Shown piece after piece: positions 26,919 through 35,549 of a stretch of DNA of 43,887 nucleotides. The notes under the pieces were generated by a model. The model saw only the letters and a list, made by a program, of their open reading frames with translations. It did no database searches and was not told the DNA's origin. Both the position numbers and the translations under genes were made by a program. The stretch is from Legionella anisa (GTDB taxonomy: Bacteria; Pseudomonadota; Gammaproteobacteria; Legionellales; Legionellaceae): positions 105,001-148,887 of the forward strand of contig NZ_LNXS01000021.1 in NCBI RefSeq assembly GCF_001467525.1, read 5' to 3'. Numbering within the stretch: position 1 is the stretch's first letter; each line of letters starts with the position of its first letter.

Positions 26919-28235
26919 ATGTTTAATCCTCTTGATAATCGGTATCTTTACAATATCTATGATTTTAATATGCGTTTGCTTCAACCTTACTCAGATTATT
27001 TTGACAATATGGCAAAACGCTTCCGCAGAATTTCTGACAATATTAATTTACCTGTTCGTATTCCGTATATGTCAGATGATGATCAGAGTGGGTTGAAAAA
27101 AATATTGGATGCAACTTCAGGTCATTTTCGTAGATTATCTGGATATTCCTACATATTTCATATGGTTACCAATGTATATGATAAACCAAAATTTGATATT
27201 AACGAAGTCAAAATCAAAGATGAATATTATGATATTCAAGAAGAACTTATAGACAAGAAAAGTTTTTGCAACCTAATTCGTTTTAAAAAAGTAAATGGGG
27301 AACAATTGAATTTACCAAAATTGCTCGTAGTTGCACCCATGTCGGGCCATTATGCAACCTTATTACGTGATACCGTCAAAAATTTACTTCCTTTGTACGA
27401 TGTCTATATCACGGACTGGAAAAATGCGCGCGACGTCCCTTTAATTGAAGGGTCATTTGATTTGGATGAATTCATCGAGTACATCATTTCTTATTTAAAT
27501 TTACTTGCACCCAATTTGAATGTTATGGCGGTCTGCCAGCCTACTGTTCCTGTTTTAGCTGCGGTTGCGCTTATGTCCACCAATAATTCGCCCAATCTAC
27601 CTCGCACAGCGATATTACTTGGAGGGCCAATTGATACGAATCAATCTCCCACATCAGTAAATGAGTTAGCGACTTCCAGAGGAGATGACTGGTTCCAACA
27701 AAATGTGATTTCGATTGTACCGTCTCGTTTTCCTGGTGCGATGCGGCTTGTATATCCAGGGTTTATGCAACTTGCGGGTTTTATGAGTATGAATTTTCAA
27801 CGCCATATGGAATCATTGCAAAAAGCGGTTGATCGCTATGCGGAAAATGAAACGGAAGCAGCTTTTAAGATAATCAAATTCTACCTTGAATATTTTTCAA
27901 CCATGGATCTGACTGCTGAATTTTATATGCAGACAATAAATACCGTATTTCAAGAAAAACTATTAACAACTGGTCGGTACAAATCGCGTGGTCATAATGT
28001 ACGTCTCCAAGATATTCAGCGTACATCTATTTTAGCAATTGAAGGTGAGCGTGATGACATCACGGGCGTAGGACAAACAAAATCGGTACTGGGCTTATGT
28101 AAAAATTTACCTGACTCCATGAAAAAATATTTCCTTGCAGAAGGAGTAGGTCATTATGGATTGTTCAACGGCAAGAAATTCCGCAATATTATTGTTCCAG
28201 AAATTCATGCCTTTACTAAGGAACATATTGACTAG
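26919..28235 (+). CDS. phaZ: intracellular polyhydroxybutyrate depolymerase
   Basis: Breaks down stored PHB inside the cell. The 438-residue alpha/beta-hydrolase follows the PhaZ1 family: LVVAPMSGHYATLLRDTV near residue 135, YITDWKNARDVPL near 165, and VCQPTVPVLAA with Cys206 as the nucleophile in place of the usual lipase Ser; IEGERDDITG (Asp) and GVGHYGLFNG (His) complete the triad. No signal peptide, as expected for the intracellular type. GAGG is 7 nt before the ATG. With phaB this makes a partial PHB-cycling cluster; no synthase (phaC) is seen in the window. Confidence 0.92.
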   Translation: MFNPLDNRYLYNIYDFNMRLLQPYSDYFDNMAKRFRRISDNINLPVRIPYMSDDDQSGLKKILDATSGHFRRLSGYSYIFHMVTNVYDKPKFDINEVKIKDEYYDIQEELIDKKSFCNLIRFKKVNGEQLNLPKLLVVAPMSGHYATLLRDTVKNLLPLYDVYITDWKNARDVPLIEGSFDLDEFIEYIISYLNLLAPNLNVMAVCQPTVPVLAAVALMSTNNSPNLPRTAILLGGPIDTNQSPTSVNELATSRGDDWFQQNVISIVPSRFPGAMRLVYPGFMQLAGFMSMNFQRHMESLQKAVDRYAENETEAAFKIIKFYLEYFSTMDLTAEFYMQTINTVFQEKLLTTGRYKSRGHNVRLQDIQRTSILAIEGERDDITGVGQTKSVLGLCKNLPDSMKKYFLAEGVGHYGLFNGKKFRNIIVPEIHAFTKEHID

Positions 28236-28476
28236 CGTTTTTCATGCAATGACATCAACTTAGAGTCCTGGAACCCAAAAAACATAGCAATTGTCTTGAG
28301 TTTTATTTCAAGAAACGTGGCTGTTTATGCACAGGAAATTGAAATAAAACATCAAAAGAATACGTTTTTTGTATCTTTTGTTCTACTATTATTGAACACC
28401 CAATTATTTCCGTATACAAATTTAGAATAATGGGACTTATAGCTAACTTTGTATAATACGGGATCGATGAACATGA
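28236..28476. other. intergenic with an inverted repeat and promoter-like sequence
   Basis: GTTTTATTTCAA at 28300-28311 and TTGAAATAAAAC at 28339-28350 are perfect inverted arms 27 nt apart. TATAAT at 28452-28457 suits a -10 for the next gene, with about a 13-nt leader; no good -35 is visible. Confidence 0.4.
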
Positions 28477-29982
28477 ATGTCTAAAAAACTATATATACTA
28501 CTTATACTGTTTATTAGTACGTACCTTCTTCTTTTACAGTCTCTTGCTGCCTGGCCTTTTATTATTGATGATGTTTATATTCCATTACGTTATGCCAAAC
28601 ATTGGATAAGCGGAAATGGATTGCTATGGAATCTTAATGAAGCACCAGTAGAAGGATATTCCAGTTTTAGTTTTCTTCTGCTTTCTTCTGCGGGCATGGC
28701 TTTAAATTTAAATCCTATTCTTTTATTAAAAGTGGCAGGTTTTTTGGGATTGGCTTTTACAACCTGGGCAGTATATTGTTTGTCCAGATTATTATGCACA
28801 GTCTGGTTTGCATTTATTCCTTGTTTTTGGCTGTTAGTGTACAGGGGGCAAATTTTCTGGGCGGTGAGCGGCATGGAGACAGCGGTTTACCAGGCATTTA
28901 TTTGCTTTGGCTTGTTTTTTCTATTGCGAGGAATAGGTTATAACCCATTCCCCGTGAAACGCACGGATTCAAAGCCCTTATTCTTAGCATTTGCGGGACT
29001 ATTTTTTGCACTAGCAGCATTCACACGTCCTGAGGCTCCTGTACTCGTTTTACTATTTTATGCGTTAGCGCTTTGGGATCGACCATCCTTTTCTAAAACA
29101 TATTACTGGTCTCTTTTTTCAAGTGGGCTAGTATTTTCTGGAGTTTTTTTGCCGTATTTTCTCTGGAGGTGGCATTACTTTGGGCGGTTATTTCCCAACC
29201 CCATTTATTGCAAAGGTTTCAGCAATGAGTTTATCTTTAAATTGGATTGGTCGTATTTACGTTTTGCCTGGCCTTTTTTATTACTTGCTGTTGTAGCGAG
29301 TTATAAGTCAAAAGATAAGCGGCTTTACTTTTTTTGGTTACCAACACTTACTTACTTGCTGCTTTTAGGGAAAGCTGCACCCTTTTCAGCATATTTCAAC
29401 CGTTTATTTCTGCCTGCTTTTGCCTTAATTCTTCCTCTTGCCTTACAGGGATTGATGCGTTTTCTTGACAAGTATTTACCAAAAAGAAATGAAGTTTATG
29501 CATTTACTTTATATATTATCGCTGGGGCTATCGCATTTTTCTTCATCCCAGCAATGAGTCTAAAAGCGTATCGTACTTATACTATCAATCTCCAGAAAGG
29601 GGAAAAATTAAGAGAAAGTGTTGCGGATTGGCTGGATCGTTATGTACCAAAAGGATCTTGGGTCTCGTTGGGTGATGTTGGTCTGATTGGTTACCGAAGT
29701 AATTTGAATTTTTTAGATTCGTATTGCCTGAACAATAAAGCAATGAGCTGGCATCAAGATCTATATAAGTGGCAATGTGAGGAAGTAATGAAAATAAAGC
29801 CTAAAGTAATTATTCTCCAATCCACGATTGACAAAAAGGGACAGTTATCTTACCAGCCAACAGATGCGTGTTTACGAGAAAAACTTAAAACCAATTCTTG
29901 GTACCATAACAACATCAGTTTAAAATTTTGTTTTAATATAGATTGCTATGGCTATACAATATTTTTAAGCAATGGCCAATAG
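28477..29982 (+). CDS. GT-C-like membrane glycosyltransferase (LphB-like)
   Basis: A 501-residue inner-membrane protein with about 10 hydrophobic segments and a soluble C-terminal part from about residue 370. FIIDDVYIPLRYAKHW near residue 30, followed by EAPVEGYSSF, matches the first periplasmic loop of GT-C glycosyltransferases (DDAFIxxRYAxN...EGYTNFLW), in which the Asp pair is catalytic; mycobacterial AftB-like enzymes show this. From memory it also resembles proteins labelled LphB in Legionella. It probably transfers a sugar from a lipid donor to a surface glycan. The gene stands alone with its own promoter-like TATAAT. Acceptor and sugar unknown. Confidence 0.72.
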   Translation: MSKKLYILLILFISTYLLLLQSLAAWPFIIDDVYIPLRYAKHWISGNGLLWNLNEAPVEGYSSFSFLLLSSAGMALNLNPILLLKVAGFLGLAFTTWAVYCLSRLLCTVWFAFIPCFWLLVYRGQIFWAVSGMETAVYQAFICFGLFFLLRGIGYNPFPVKRTDSKPLFLAFAGLFFALAAFTRPEAPVLVLLFYALALWDRPSFSKTYYWSLFSSGLVFSGVFLPYFLWRWHYFGRLFPNPIYCKGFSNEFIFKLDWSYLRFAWPFLLLAVVASYKSKDKRLYFFWLPTLTYLLLLGKAAPFSAYFNRLFLPAFALILPLALQGLMRFLDKYLPKRNEVYAFTLYIIAGAIAFFFIPAMSLKAYRTYTINLQKGEKLRESVADWLDRYVPKGSWVSLGDVGLIGYRSNLNFLDSYCLNNKAMSWHQDLYKWQCEEVMKIKPKVIILQSTIDKKGQLSYQPTDACLREKLKTNSWYHNNISLKFCFNIDCYGYTIFLSNGQ

Positions 29983-30016
29983 ATGACCTCATTATTTCTA
30001 AGAAAACGATTCGATT

Positions 30017-30595
30017 ATGCGATATAAAATTACGGAACAATTTGCACGCGGTGAAGAAAAAGTCATTGCCGATTTTAGCGAATTAAATGACACACACATC
30101 TTTCTTGCGAAAAAATCAGCAAATGCAGACTTGGAAAAACAAAAAATTATTTTCAGGCTCTATGATAATTCTGATTTATTGCATGAAATAAATAGGGAAA
30201 CTATCTCTGTTGCCCATGCAAACTATGCAGAAGGTAATGGAGATCTTTATCTTATTCAACTTCCATTCCACGTGATGTTTAAGGCACAAGATGTTTTGGA
30301 AAAAAGAGAAATTGCAAACTTTAATGATAAAAATGATGCGAATTTATTCATAATTGGCAAATGTGAATCCGATGAATCCATCCAAGATAATGATCTCTTT
30401 TTTTTATTTAAAGAACAAAATCTAATTGATACCTTAACCCGAATTATCAACACCCATCGAGAAAAAGAAGCAACACGCACTACCAAAAATGAAAAAGGAG
30501 CAAAATTTCATCCGACACCAATGTCAAGACGCCCAATACCACCTGGAGGTCCAAGTGATTGCTGGGTTGAAGAAGATGATGATAATCCGCAATAA
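30017..30595 (+). CDS. unknown 192-residue protein
   Basis: I do not recognise it. It is a soluble protein without signal peptide, rich in Asp, Glu, Lys and Asn, with a C-terminal tail PIPPGGPSDCWVEEDDDNPQ that is proline-rich and ends acidic. Its ribosome site is weak. It lies 34 nt after the GT-C gene on the same strand, so the two may be co-transcribed, and 68 nt before the AmpG-like gene. The acidic tail is of the kind seen in some Dot/Icm substrates, but that alone is not evidence of secretion. Confidence 0.6.
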   Translation: MRYKITEQFARGEEKVIADFSELNDTHIFLAKKSANADLEKQKIIFRLYDNSDLLHEINRETISVAHANYAEGNGDLYLIQLPFHVMFKAQDVLEKREIANFNDKNDANLFIIGKCESDESIQDNDLFFLFKEQNLIDTLTRIINTHREKEATRTTKNEKGAKFHPTPMSRRPIPPGGPSDCWVEEDDDNPQ

Positions 30596-30663
30596 ATTGA
30601 GTTCCATTCTCATTGATGACCGATTATGTTACAATGTGGGCAACATTAGATTGGAATTAACCC

Positions 30664-31887
30664 GTGTTTTCCTTAACATCTCCAAAGAATCATCAATGGA
30701 TAGCCAGTCTTTATTTTTTTCAAAGTATGCCCTATGTGGTGGTCACTTTGATCGCAACCATTATGTATCAACAGCATGGTATGACCAATACTCAGACTGC
30801 TCTTTTAACCAGTCTCTTCATGCTACCTTGGACAATTAAACCGCTATTTGCTCCTTTTCTGGAAAATCTTGCTACGAAAAAAAAATTAACTCTTTATACT
30901 CAAGCGACTGTGACTCTTCTTTTTATAATATTGACATTTTGTGTCGAAAATCCCAATTTTCTTGTGATCAGTTCATTAAGTTTCGCAGCTCTTGCCTTTG
31001 TTTCCTCACTTCATGATATTGTCTCAGATGGCATTTATTTACTTAATTTAAATTGTGAAGAACAAAAAAGATATGTCGCTTTACGAAGTTTCTTTTATCA
31101 AATGGGTCGGTTAATCATTAAAGGAGGATTGTTGGCCCTTATTGGCAGCTTAGCCTTGAATTACGAACTTAAGATATGGCCAATCTTTTTTTTCAGCTTG
31201 TTTATTATAGGTTTTTTACTCACCTTATATCATAAAGCCAGAATTCCAGAAAACCAGACAAAACAAGAATCAATTAATCCGCATTATGGCCAAATTTTTA
31301 AAACACTTCTTTTTCATACGTCAATCTATCCGATCTTATTCTTCATTTTTTTATACAATTTTTCCGAAGCGCAGATGCAAAAAATTATTCCTTTATTTTT
31401 GCTGGACAGGGGAGGATTAGGTCTCAACTTATATCAGGTAGGACAACTCTATGGAATTTCTGGAAGCATGTTCTTGATGCTGGGTATTTTTGTGTCTGGA
31501 TGGCTTATTACACATTTTCTACTTGAAAAATGCCTAAAAAATGTGACTCTATTCTTGCTACTAGGTCATTCACTTTACCTCTTACTCCCCTTTTTTCATG
31601 CGAATCATCCTCTACTTTATCTTGTCGTTTTATTGAATCAATTTTCCGTGGGATTAGCCAATGGGACTTATATGGGATATCTCTTGAAGGTTGCCAATAA
31701 AAGCGATTATCCGATGTCAATGTATACCGTCTGTACTTCCATCATGGCTTTAAGTTATGTACTTTTTGGCGGATTAAGTGGCTGGATAGAACAACTATTG
31801 GGATATTCCGGTTTTTTTCTTTATATTTTTGCAGCAAATACAGCATTAGTCATTATAACCTGCAGAGTGATGAATAAGTATGATTGA
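30664..31887 (+). CDS. AmpG-like MFS transporter
   Basis: An inner-membrane permease of 407 residues with about 12 hydrophobic segments. SLYFFQSMPYVVVTLIATIM near residue 13 and LLTSLFMLPWTIKPLFAPFL near 46 match the AmpG/acetyl-CoA-transporter group of MFS carriers (PWxxKfxwaPLxD). SSLHDIVSDGIYL near 118 is the D-x-x-x-D segment of the same group. The start is a GTG at 30664; the only other candidate starts are inside the first membrane segment. It overlaps the LuxR-type gene by 8 nt, so both are translated together. Substrate could be muropeptides, chitin fragments or another small molecule; none can be proven, though the chitinase downstream is suggestive. Confidence 0.78.
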   Translation: MFSLTSPKNHQWIASLYFFQSMPYVVVTLIATIMYQQHGMTNTQTALLTSLFMLPWTIKPLFAPFLENLATKKKLTLYTQATVTLLFIILTFCVENPNFLVISSLSFAALAFVSSLHDIVSDGIYLLNLNCEEQKRYVALRSFFYQMGRLIIKGGLLALIGSLALNYELKIWPIFFFSLFIIGFLLTLYHKARIPENQTKQESINPHYGQIFKTLLFHTSIYPILFFIFLYNFSEAQMQKIIPLFLLDRGGLGLNLYQVGQLYGISGSMFLMLGIFVSGWLITHFLLEKCLKNVTLFLLLGHSLYLLLPFFHANHPLLYLVVLLNQFSVGLANGTYMGYLLKVANKSDYPMSMYTVCTSIMALSYVLFGGLSGWIEQLLGYSGFFLYIFAANTALVIITCRVMNKYD

Positions 31888-32620
31888 TTTCCTCGTAACA
31901 TTAGAAAATGAATTAGTACAAGCATCCTCACTGACTGATTGCGATTATGCTTTGAATTGTTATTTAAATAAAAAAGGCATTACTACATTTTCATTCACTT
32001 ATTATGCCTACCATCCAAATTCAGCCAATCGCTTAAAATATGATATGTGTTCTGCCAACTTCAAATCCTGGCATCAACATTACCTTGCTGAACAATACCA
32101 TAGCATCGACAGTACACTAAACTTTGTCTATAACAATCATTTGCCGATTTATTGGAATTTAAAACAGCAATTGGCTCAAGCAACTAGTGAGTCAGAGCGG
32201 AAAATGCGTAGAGACTCTATAGCATTTGGCGCGGAATCAGGTCTATCAATTCCTATTCATGGTCCGCATAATAATTTTGCAATTTTGTTATTAGTACAAA
32301 TGCAAAATCAACAATGTAATTTACAAGAGAGTTGTGCACAATATGAATTCTTTGTTGCAGCACATCACTATTACCACTACATCCAGACCCATCTTTTAGA
32401 TCAGGTCAGTGAAAAAGATGCATTTCATTTAACCCAACGAGAAATTCAATGCTTATTGTTGATTGCAGAACAACACTCCGTCAGAGAGATGTCACAACGA
32501 CTCGAAATCAGCGAGCGAACCATCAATTTTCATATTCAAAAAATCAATAAAAAATTAGGTACCAAAAATAAATATCAATCTTTAGCTAAGGCATTAGCGC
32601 ATCAATTATTAACCTTATGA
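31880..32620 (+). CDS. LuxR-type quorum-sensing regulator without a LuxI partner
   Basis: A transcription activator of 246 residues with an N-terminal autoinducer-binding domain and a C-terminal LuxR helix-turn-helix (LTQREIQCLLLIAEQHSVRE and ISERTINFHIQKINKKLG). The acyl-homoserine-lactone pocket residues are all there: Trp64, Tyr68, Asp77 and Trp92 stand at the same spacing as Trp57, Tyr61, Asp70 and Trp85 of TraR, and Gly121 fits Gly113. No luxI-type synthase is in the window. The gene overlaps the AmpG-like transporter by 8 nt and is followed by a lux-box-like palindrome and a chitinase gene, which is the likely target. Ligand not proven. Confidence 0.88.
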   Translation: MIDFLVTLENELVQASSLTDCDYALNCYLNKKGITTFSFTYYAYHPNSANRLKYDMCSANFKSWHQHYLAEQYHSIDSTLNFVYNNHLPIYWNLKQQLAQATSESERKMRRDSIAFGAESGLSIPIHGPHNNFAILLLVQMQNQQCNLQESCAQYEFFVAAHHYYHYIQTHLLDQVSEKDAFHLTQREIQCLLLIAEQHSVREMSQRLEISERTINFHIQKINKKLGTKNKYQSLAKALAHQLLTL

Positions 32621-32623
32621 CCC

Positions 32624-32639
32624 CTGTCATAAATGACAG
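32624..32639 (+). promoter_or_regulatory. lux-box-like palindrome before the chitinase gene
   Basis: CTGTCAT-AA-ATGACAG is a perfect 16-bp inverted repeat that fits the CT-N12-AG core of lux boxes; two more flanking bases also pair. It ends 58 nt before the chitinase ATG. If TATTAA at 32661-32666 is the -10, the site is centred near -42, the position of class II LuxR activation sites. Confidence 0.6.
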
Positions 32640-32697
32640 TGGCTACTCACCAACTACAAGTATTAAAATTTAACCACTTGTCTATTGGAGAATCATA

Positions 32698-34215
32698 ATG
32701 ACTTTTTTGAAGAAAATTATGCGATTAACCATGTTTGCCGCATCTCTTATTCCTGCAGCAGCCAATGCAACATTAACCTTATATACCACCAATTGGTCTA
32801 TGTATGGCCAAAATCCTTATGAATATGATGGCGCTTATAAAAATGGTCGACCTTATGGACAATTAGCCTATGTTTCCAATCCAGAAATGGTTGCTCAATT
32901 TAATAAGGCTGATGTCATTGCCTGGAGCTTTTTACAAGTATGGAATAGCAAAGATCCCAATCAAGCACAGTACCAAATCCCTTCCAGTTGGGATGGTTTA
33001 ATGCACTTTGCCGATCTCTGGGGTGAGTTACCTTTAGAGGGCTCCTGGATATCCCCCTTACCTCCAGAGACTAAAGATTTCCTGGACTTTTGCGCTGTAA
33101 ATCAAGGCGCCTGTACTTCCGTACAAATGAACGGCAACACCGGTCAAAAGGAATTATTTAATTACACAGATCAAAAAGGAGTAGGACAACTCAATAGTTT
33201 TGGCGCTTTTATTCATTCCAAGAAATATACTGCAAAACGTATCATTGCCATTGGCGGAGCGAATACAGTAGATAATAAAGGAGTCAGTACAGCCACATTT
33301 GCTGCAATCTTTGCCAATCAAGACAAATTCCTAAATCAATTTAAATCCTGGATGAGTCATTTTAAAAATTTAAAGGGAATTGATTATGATTTCGAACCAC
33401 CTATTGATCAGCAAACTGGCGGCCAATTACCTCCTGATGCAAGCACCTTAACAGACTACAAACATCTTTTTGATTTAGTTAAAGCCAGTCGACACACTTT
33501 GGGAAAAGATGCATATATCTCTGTAACCATTACCGTGAATAAAGACTATTTGGAAAAAATCAACCAATGCGTTGATGGCGGATGGTTTAAACAAATTGCA
33601 AATTACGCAGACAGCATCAATTTAATGACCTATGATTTGCACGGCCCCTGGTCACAAAGCGGCGATCCTTACACAGCAGTTCATGCTTATTTAAAGCAAC
33701 CTGAGACCAACCGTAAAGATGAGTTTGCAATAAACTATGCAACCGATTCCATTACAGAACAGGTTCTTGCGTATGGAGCACCCAAAGAAAAACTGCAAGT
33801 AGGTTTAGCTGCCTATGGACGAGGCTTTTCTGGAGTAGAGTCTGGCGAAAACCCCTCCCTTCCAGGCTTTGAACAACCTTGGTCTGGTGCCAGCCATTTT
33901 GCTGCTGAGTATTCAATACAAGATGGTCTTTTACCTTATAAAGCCGTAAATAAATTGATAAATCAACTCAATTATAAAATCTACCACGTGAATGCCTTGG
34001 ATGAAAATAACAATTCGTTCATTACCGGTTCTTATCTTTACAATTCAACAGCGAAACAATTTGTTGGCTACCAATCTCCTGAAGTAGTTAAAGCAGTATG
34101 TCGATTTATCAAGGATAAGCAACTTAAAGGCGCCATTATGTGGAGTGCTGATACAGATTTGCCAGTTTCTAATCCCAATAGTCTCGTTGCTGCTTATAAA
34201 AGCCTCTGTAACTAG
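32698..34215 (+). CDS. secreted GH18 chitinase
   Basis: An exported family 18 glycosidase that should hydrolyse chitin or related GlcNAc polymers. The 505-residue protein starts with a signal peptide (KIMRLTMFAASLIPAAANA). LKGIDYDFEPP carries the DxxDxDxE-type motif with Asp229, Asp231 and the catalytic Glu233; the family strands SVTITVN, INLMTYDLHGPWS (near residue 310) and VGLAAYGRGFSG follow in order, ending with the Trp motif AIMWSADTDLP. No chitin-binding domain is obvious. GGAG lies 7 nt before the ATG. The upstream lux-box-like site and LuxR gene suggest density-dependent expression; a type II secretion route is likely for Legionella but not shown. Confidence 0.93.
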   Translation: MTFLKKIMRLTMFAASLIPAAANATLTLYTTNWSMYGQNPYEYDGAYKNGRPYGQLAYVSNPEMVAQFNKADVIAWSFLQVWNSKDPNQAQYQIPSSWDGLMHFADLWGELPLEGSWISPLPPETKDFLDFCAVNQGACTSVQMNGNTGQKELFNYTDQKGVGQLNSFGAFIHSKKYTAKRIIAIGGANTVDNKGVSTATFAAIFANQDKFLNQFKSWMSHFKNLKGIDYDFEPPIDQQTGGQLPPDASTLTDYKHLFDLVKASRHTLGKDAYISVTITVNKDYLEKINQCVDGGWFKQIANYADSINLMTYDLHGPWSQSGDPYTAVHAYLKQPETNRKDEFAINYATDSITEQVLAYGAPKEKLQVGLAAYGRGFSGVESGENPSLPGFEQPWSGASHFAAEYSIQDGLLPYKAVNKLINQLNYKIYHVNALDENNNSFITGSYLYNSTAKQFVGYQSPEVVKAVCRFIKDKQLKGAIMWSADTDLPVSNPNSLVAAYKSLCN

Positions 34216-34274
34216 TATTTTATAGCCTTAACGCAATTCGCAAGTTAATCTGTCATCCCCAAGTAACTCTGTCT

Positions 34275-34290
34275 CCCCGCACAAGCGGGG
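34275..34290 (+). terminator. possible terminator after the chitinase gene
   Basis: CCCCGC-ACAA-GCGGGG makes a 6-bp GC stem followed by ATCCATTTTTAT. It lies 60 nt after the chitinase stop, within TGTCATCCCC-type repeat DNA (about 34252-34352) that also contains TTCCTGCCTTCGCGGGAATGA. Confidence 0.5.
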
Positions 34291-34511
34291 ATCCATTTTT
34301 ATGTTGGCAAGTACTCCATCATGGATGGATTCCTGCCTTCGCGGGAATGAACAACGTTCATTTTCTGCTTCGCTTGAGGGCTATGCAGCAGAACCCGAGA
34401 AATTCCGCGCTGCACCTAGGTTGCAACTGCAATTTTGTACGTATTTAAGCCAGTTAAATAATCAGTTTGCACTATACTATATATAGGAGCAGTAAATTGG
34501 AGGTATAGGAT

Positions 34512-34727
34512 ATGAACTCACCTATAGAGAACGATCCCTATGAAGCCATAGTTAAAATAGAGGAAATAGTTATTTCTAAAATAACCGGAAAAAACGTCGA
34601 TGCATTGAAAATACATTTGAGTGATAAATGTGATTTAGAACATTCAGGAGTTGAAGGAACGATTATTGAGCTTGCTACAGGTAAAATCATATACCAATGT
34701 CATAAACAAACCATAATAGACCAATAA
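34512..34727 (+). CDS. small unknown protein, 71 residues
   Basis: I do not recognise it. GGAGG stands 8 nt before the ATG, a strong ribosome site. The protein is soluble and slightly acidic, with DALKIHLSDKCDLEHSGVEG in the middle. It stands alone between repeat DNA and the SixA-like gene and seems real because of the ribosome site and a promoter-like TATACTATATATA upstream. Confidence 0.6.
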   Translation: MNSPIENDPYEAIVKIEEIVISKITGKNVDALKIHLSDKCDLEHSGVEGTIIELATGKIIYQCHKQTIIDQ

Positions 34728-34978
34728 ATCTCTTTGAAAATCCTTCACTACTCCTACCCCTATTTATTACTTTTATTTTTTCAACTTACTCTAAATATTC
34801 AGATCATTTATAATAAAGTGCTTACTTAAATTATAGGGATTGGACATACTGAATTAATACGGCTTTCGACAAAATACGCCATTTTTCATTTGAGAAAGTA
34901 ACCACGCGTTAAAGAAACTAAAACATGATCGCATCGTACTATACTTAATACTACAATTTCAGGTAGCAAGGAGCCGCC

Positions 34979-35431
34979 ATGAAAATTTATCTTGTTCAGC
35001 ATGGAGAAAATTTAGGAAAAGAAATAGACCCCCAACAATCTCTTAGTAAAAAAGGAACGACTGATATTGAGCGTTTAGGACATTTTCTTACTGAGAAAAA
35101 AATAGAAATTGGTCGCATACTCCACAGCAGTAAACATAGAGCCGAGCAAACTGCGGCAATATTGGCTTCCAATTTATCCTCATCAAAAAAGATTGAATTT
35201 CATCAAGGATTGGAACCTCTAGATCCCGTAAGTCCGATCGTAGATGAAATAAATCAGCAACAACACGACATCATGCTCGTAGGGCACATGCCATTTATGG
35301 GTAAACTAATTGGTAAACTCGCCTTACTCAATGAAGACAGCTCCATTGTTGCTTTTATTCCAGGAACTATGGCTTGTCTTGAACGAACTGATGAAGGAAA
35401 ATGGCTTATCAATTGGATTAGACGTCCTTAA
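34979..35431 (+). CDS. sixA: SixA-type histidine phosphatase
   Basis: A small phosphohistidine phosphatase of the RHG superfamily. 150 residues, the size of SixA. It has VQHGE at the N-terminus with catalytic His8, SSKHRAEQTA near 44-53 with the substrate-binding Arg, and MLVGHMPFMG near 99-108 with the second His. The first motif has Gln in place of the usual Arg (QHG), a variant I recall from other SixA-like proteins. AGGAG is 5 nt before the ATG. In E. coli SixA acts on phosphohistidine of signalling or PTS proteins; the target here is unknown. Confidence 0.85.
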   Translation: MKIYLVQHGENLGKEIDPQQSLSKKGTTDIERLGHFLTEKKIEIGRILHSSKHRAEQTAAILASNLSSSKKIEFHQGLEPLDPVSPIVDEINQQQHDIMLVGHMPFMGKLIGKLALLNEDSSIVAFIPGTMACLERTDEGKWLINWIRRP

Positions 35432-35460
35432 ACTTATTTGCTCAGTTCAGTTTGGCTTTT

Positions 35461-35517
35461 GTAGCCTGGGTGCAGCGCAGCGGAACCCGGGTTTCGCTGC
35501 GCTGCACCCAGCGCTAC
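35461..35517. repeat. palindromic GTAGCCTGGG repeat, copy 3
   Basis: GTAGCCTGGGTGCAGCGCAG and its near complement GCTGCGCTGCACCCAGCGCTAC flank CGGAACCCGGGTTTC. It lies between the convergent SixA-like and outer-membrane protein genes. Confidence 0.88.
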
Positions 35518-35549
35518 ACTATATGGAGCAAATAGAAACACCCTAATTT

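Noticed and set aside
34301..34486. 61-residue plus-strand frame after the chitinase gene
   Set aside because: It is made of TGTCATCCCC- and GCGGGAATGA-type repeat DNA, not of protein-coding sequence.
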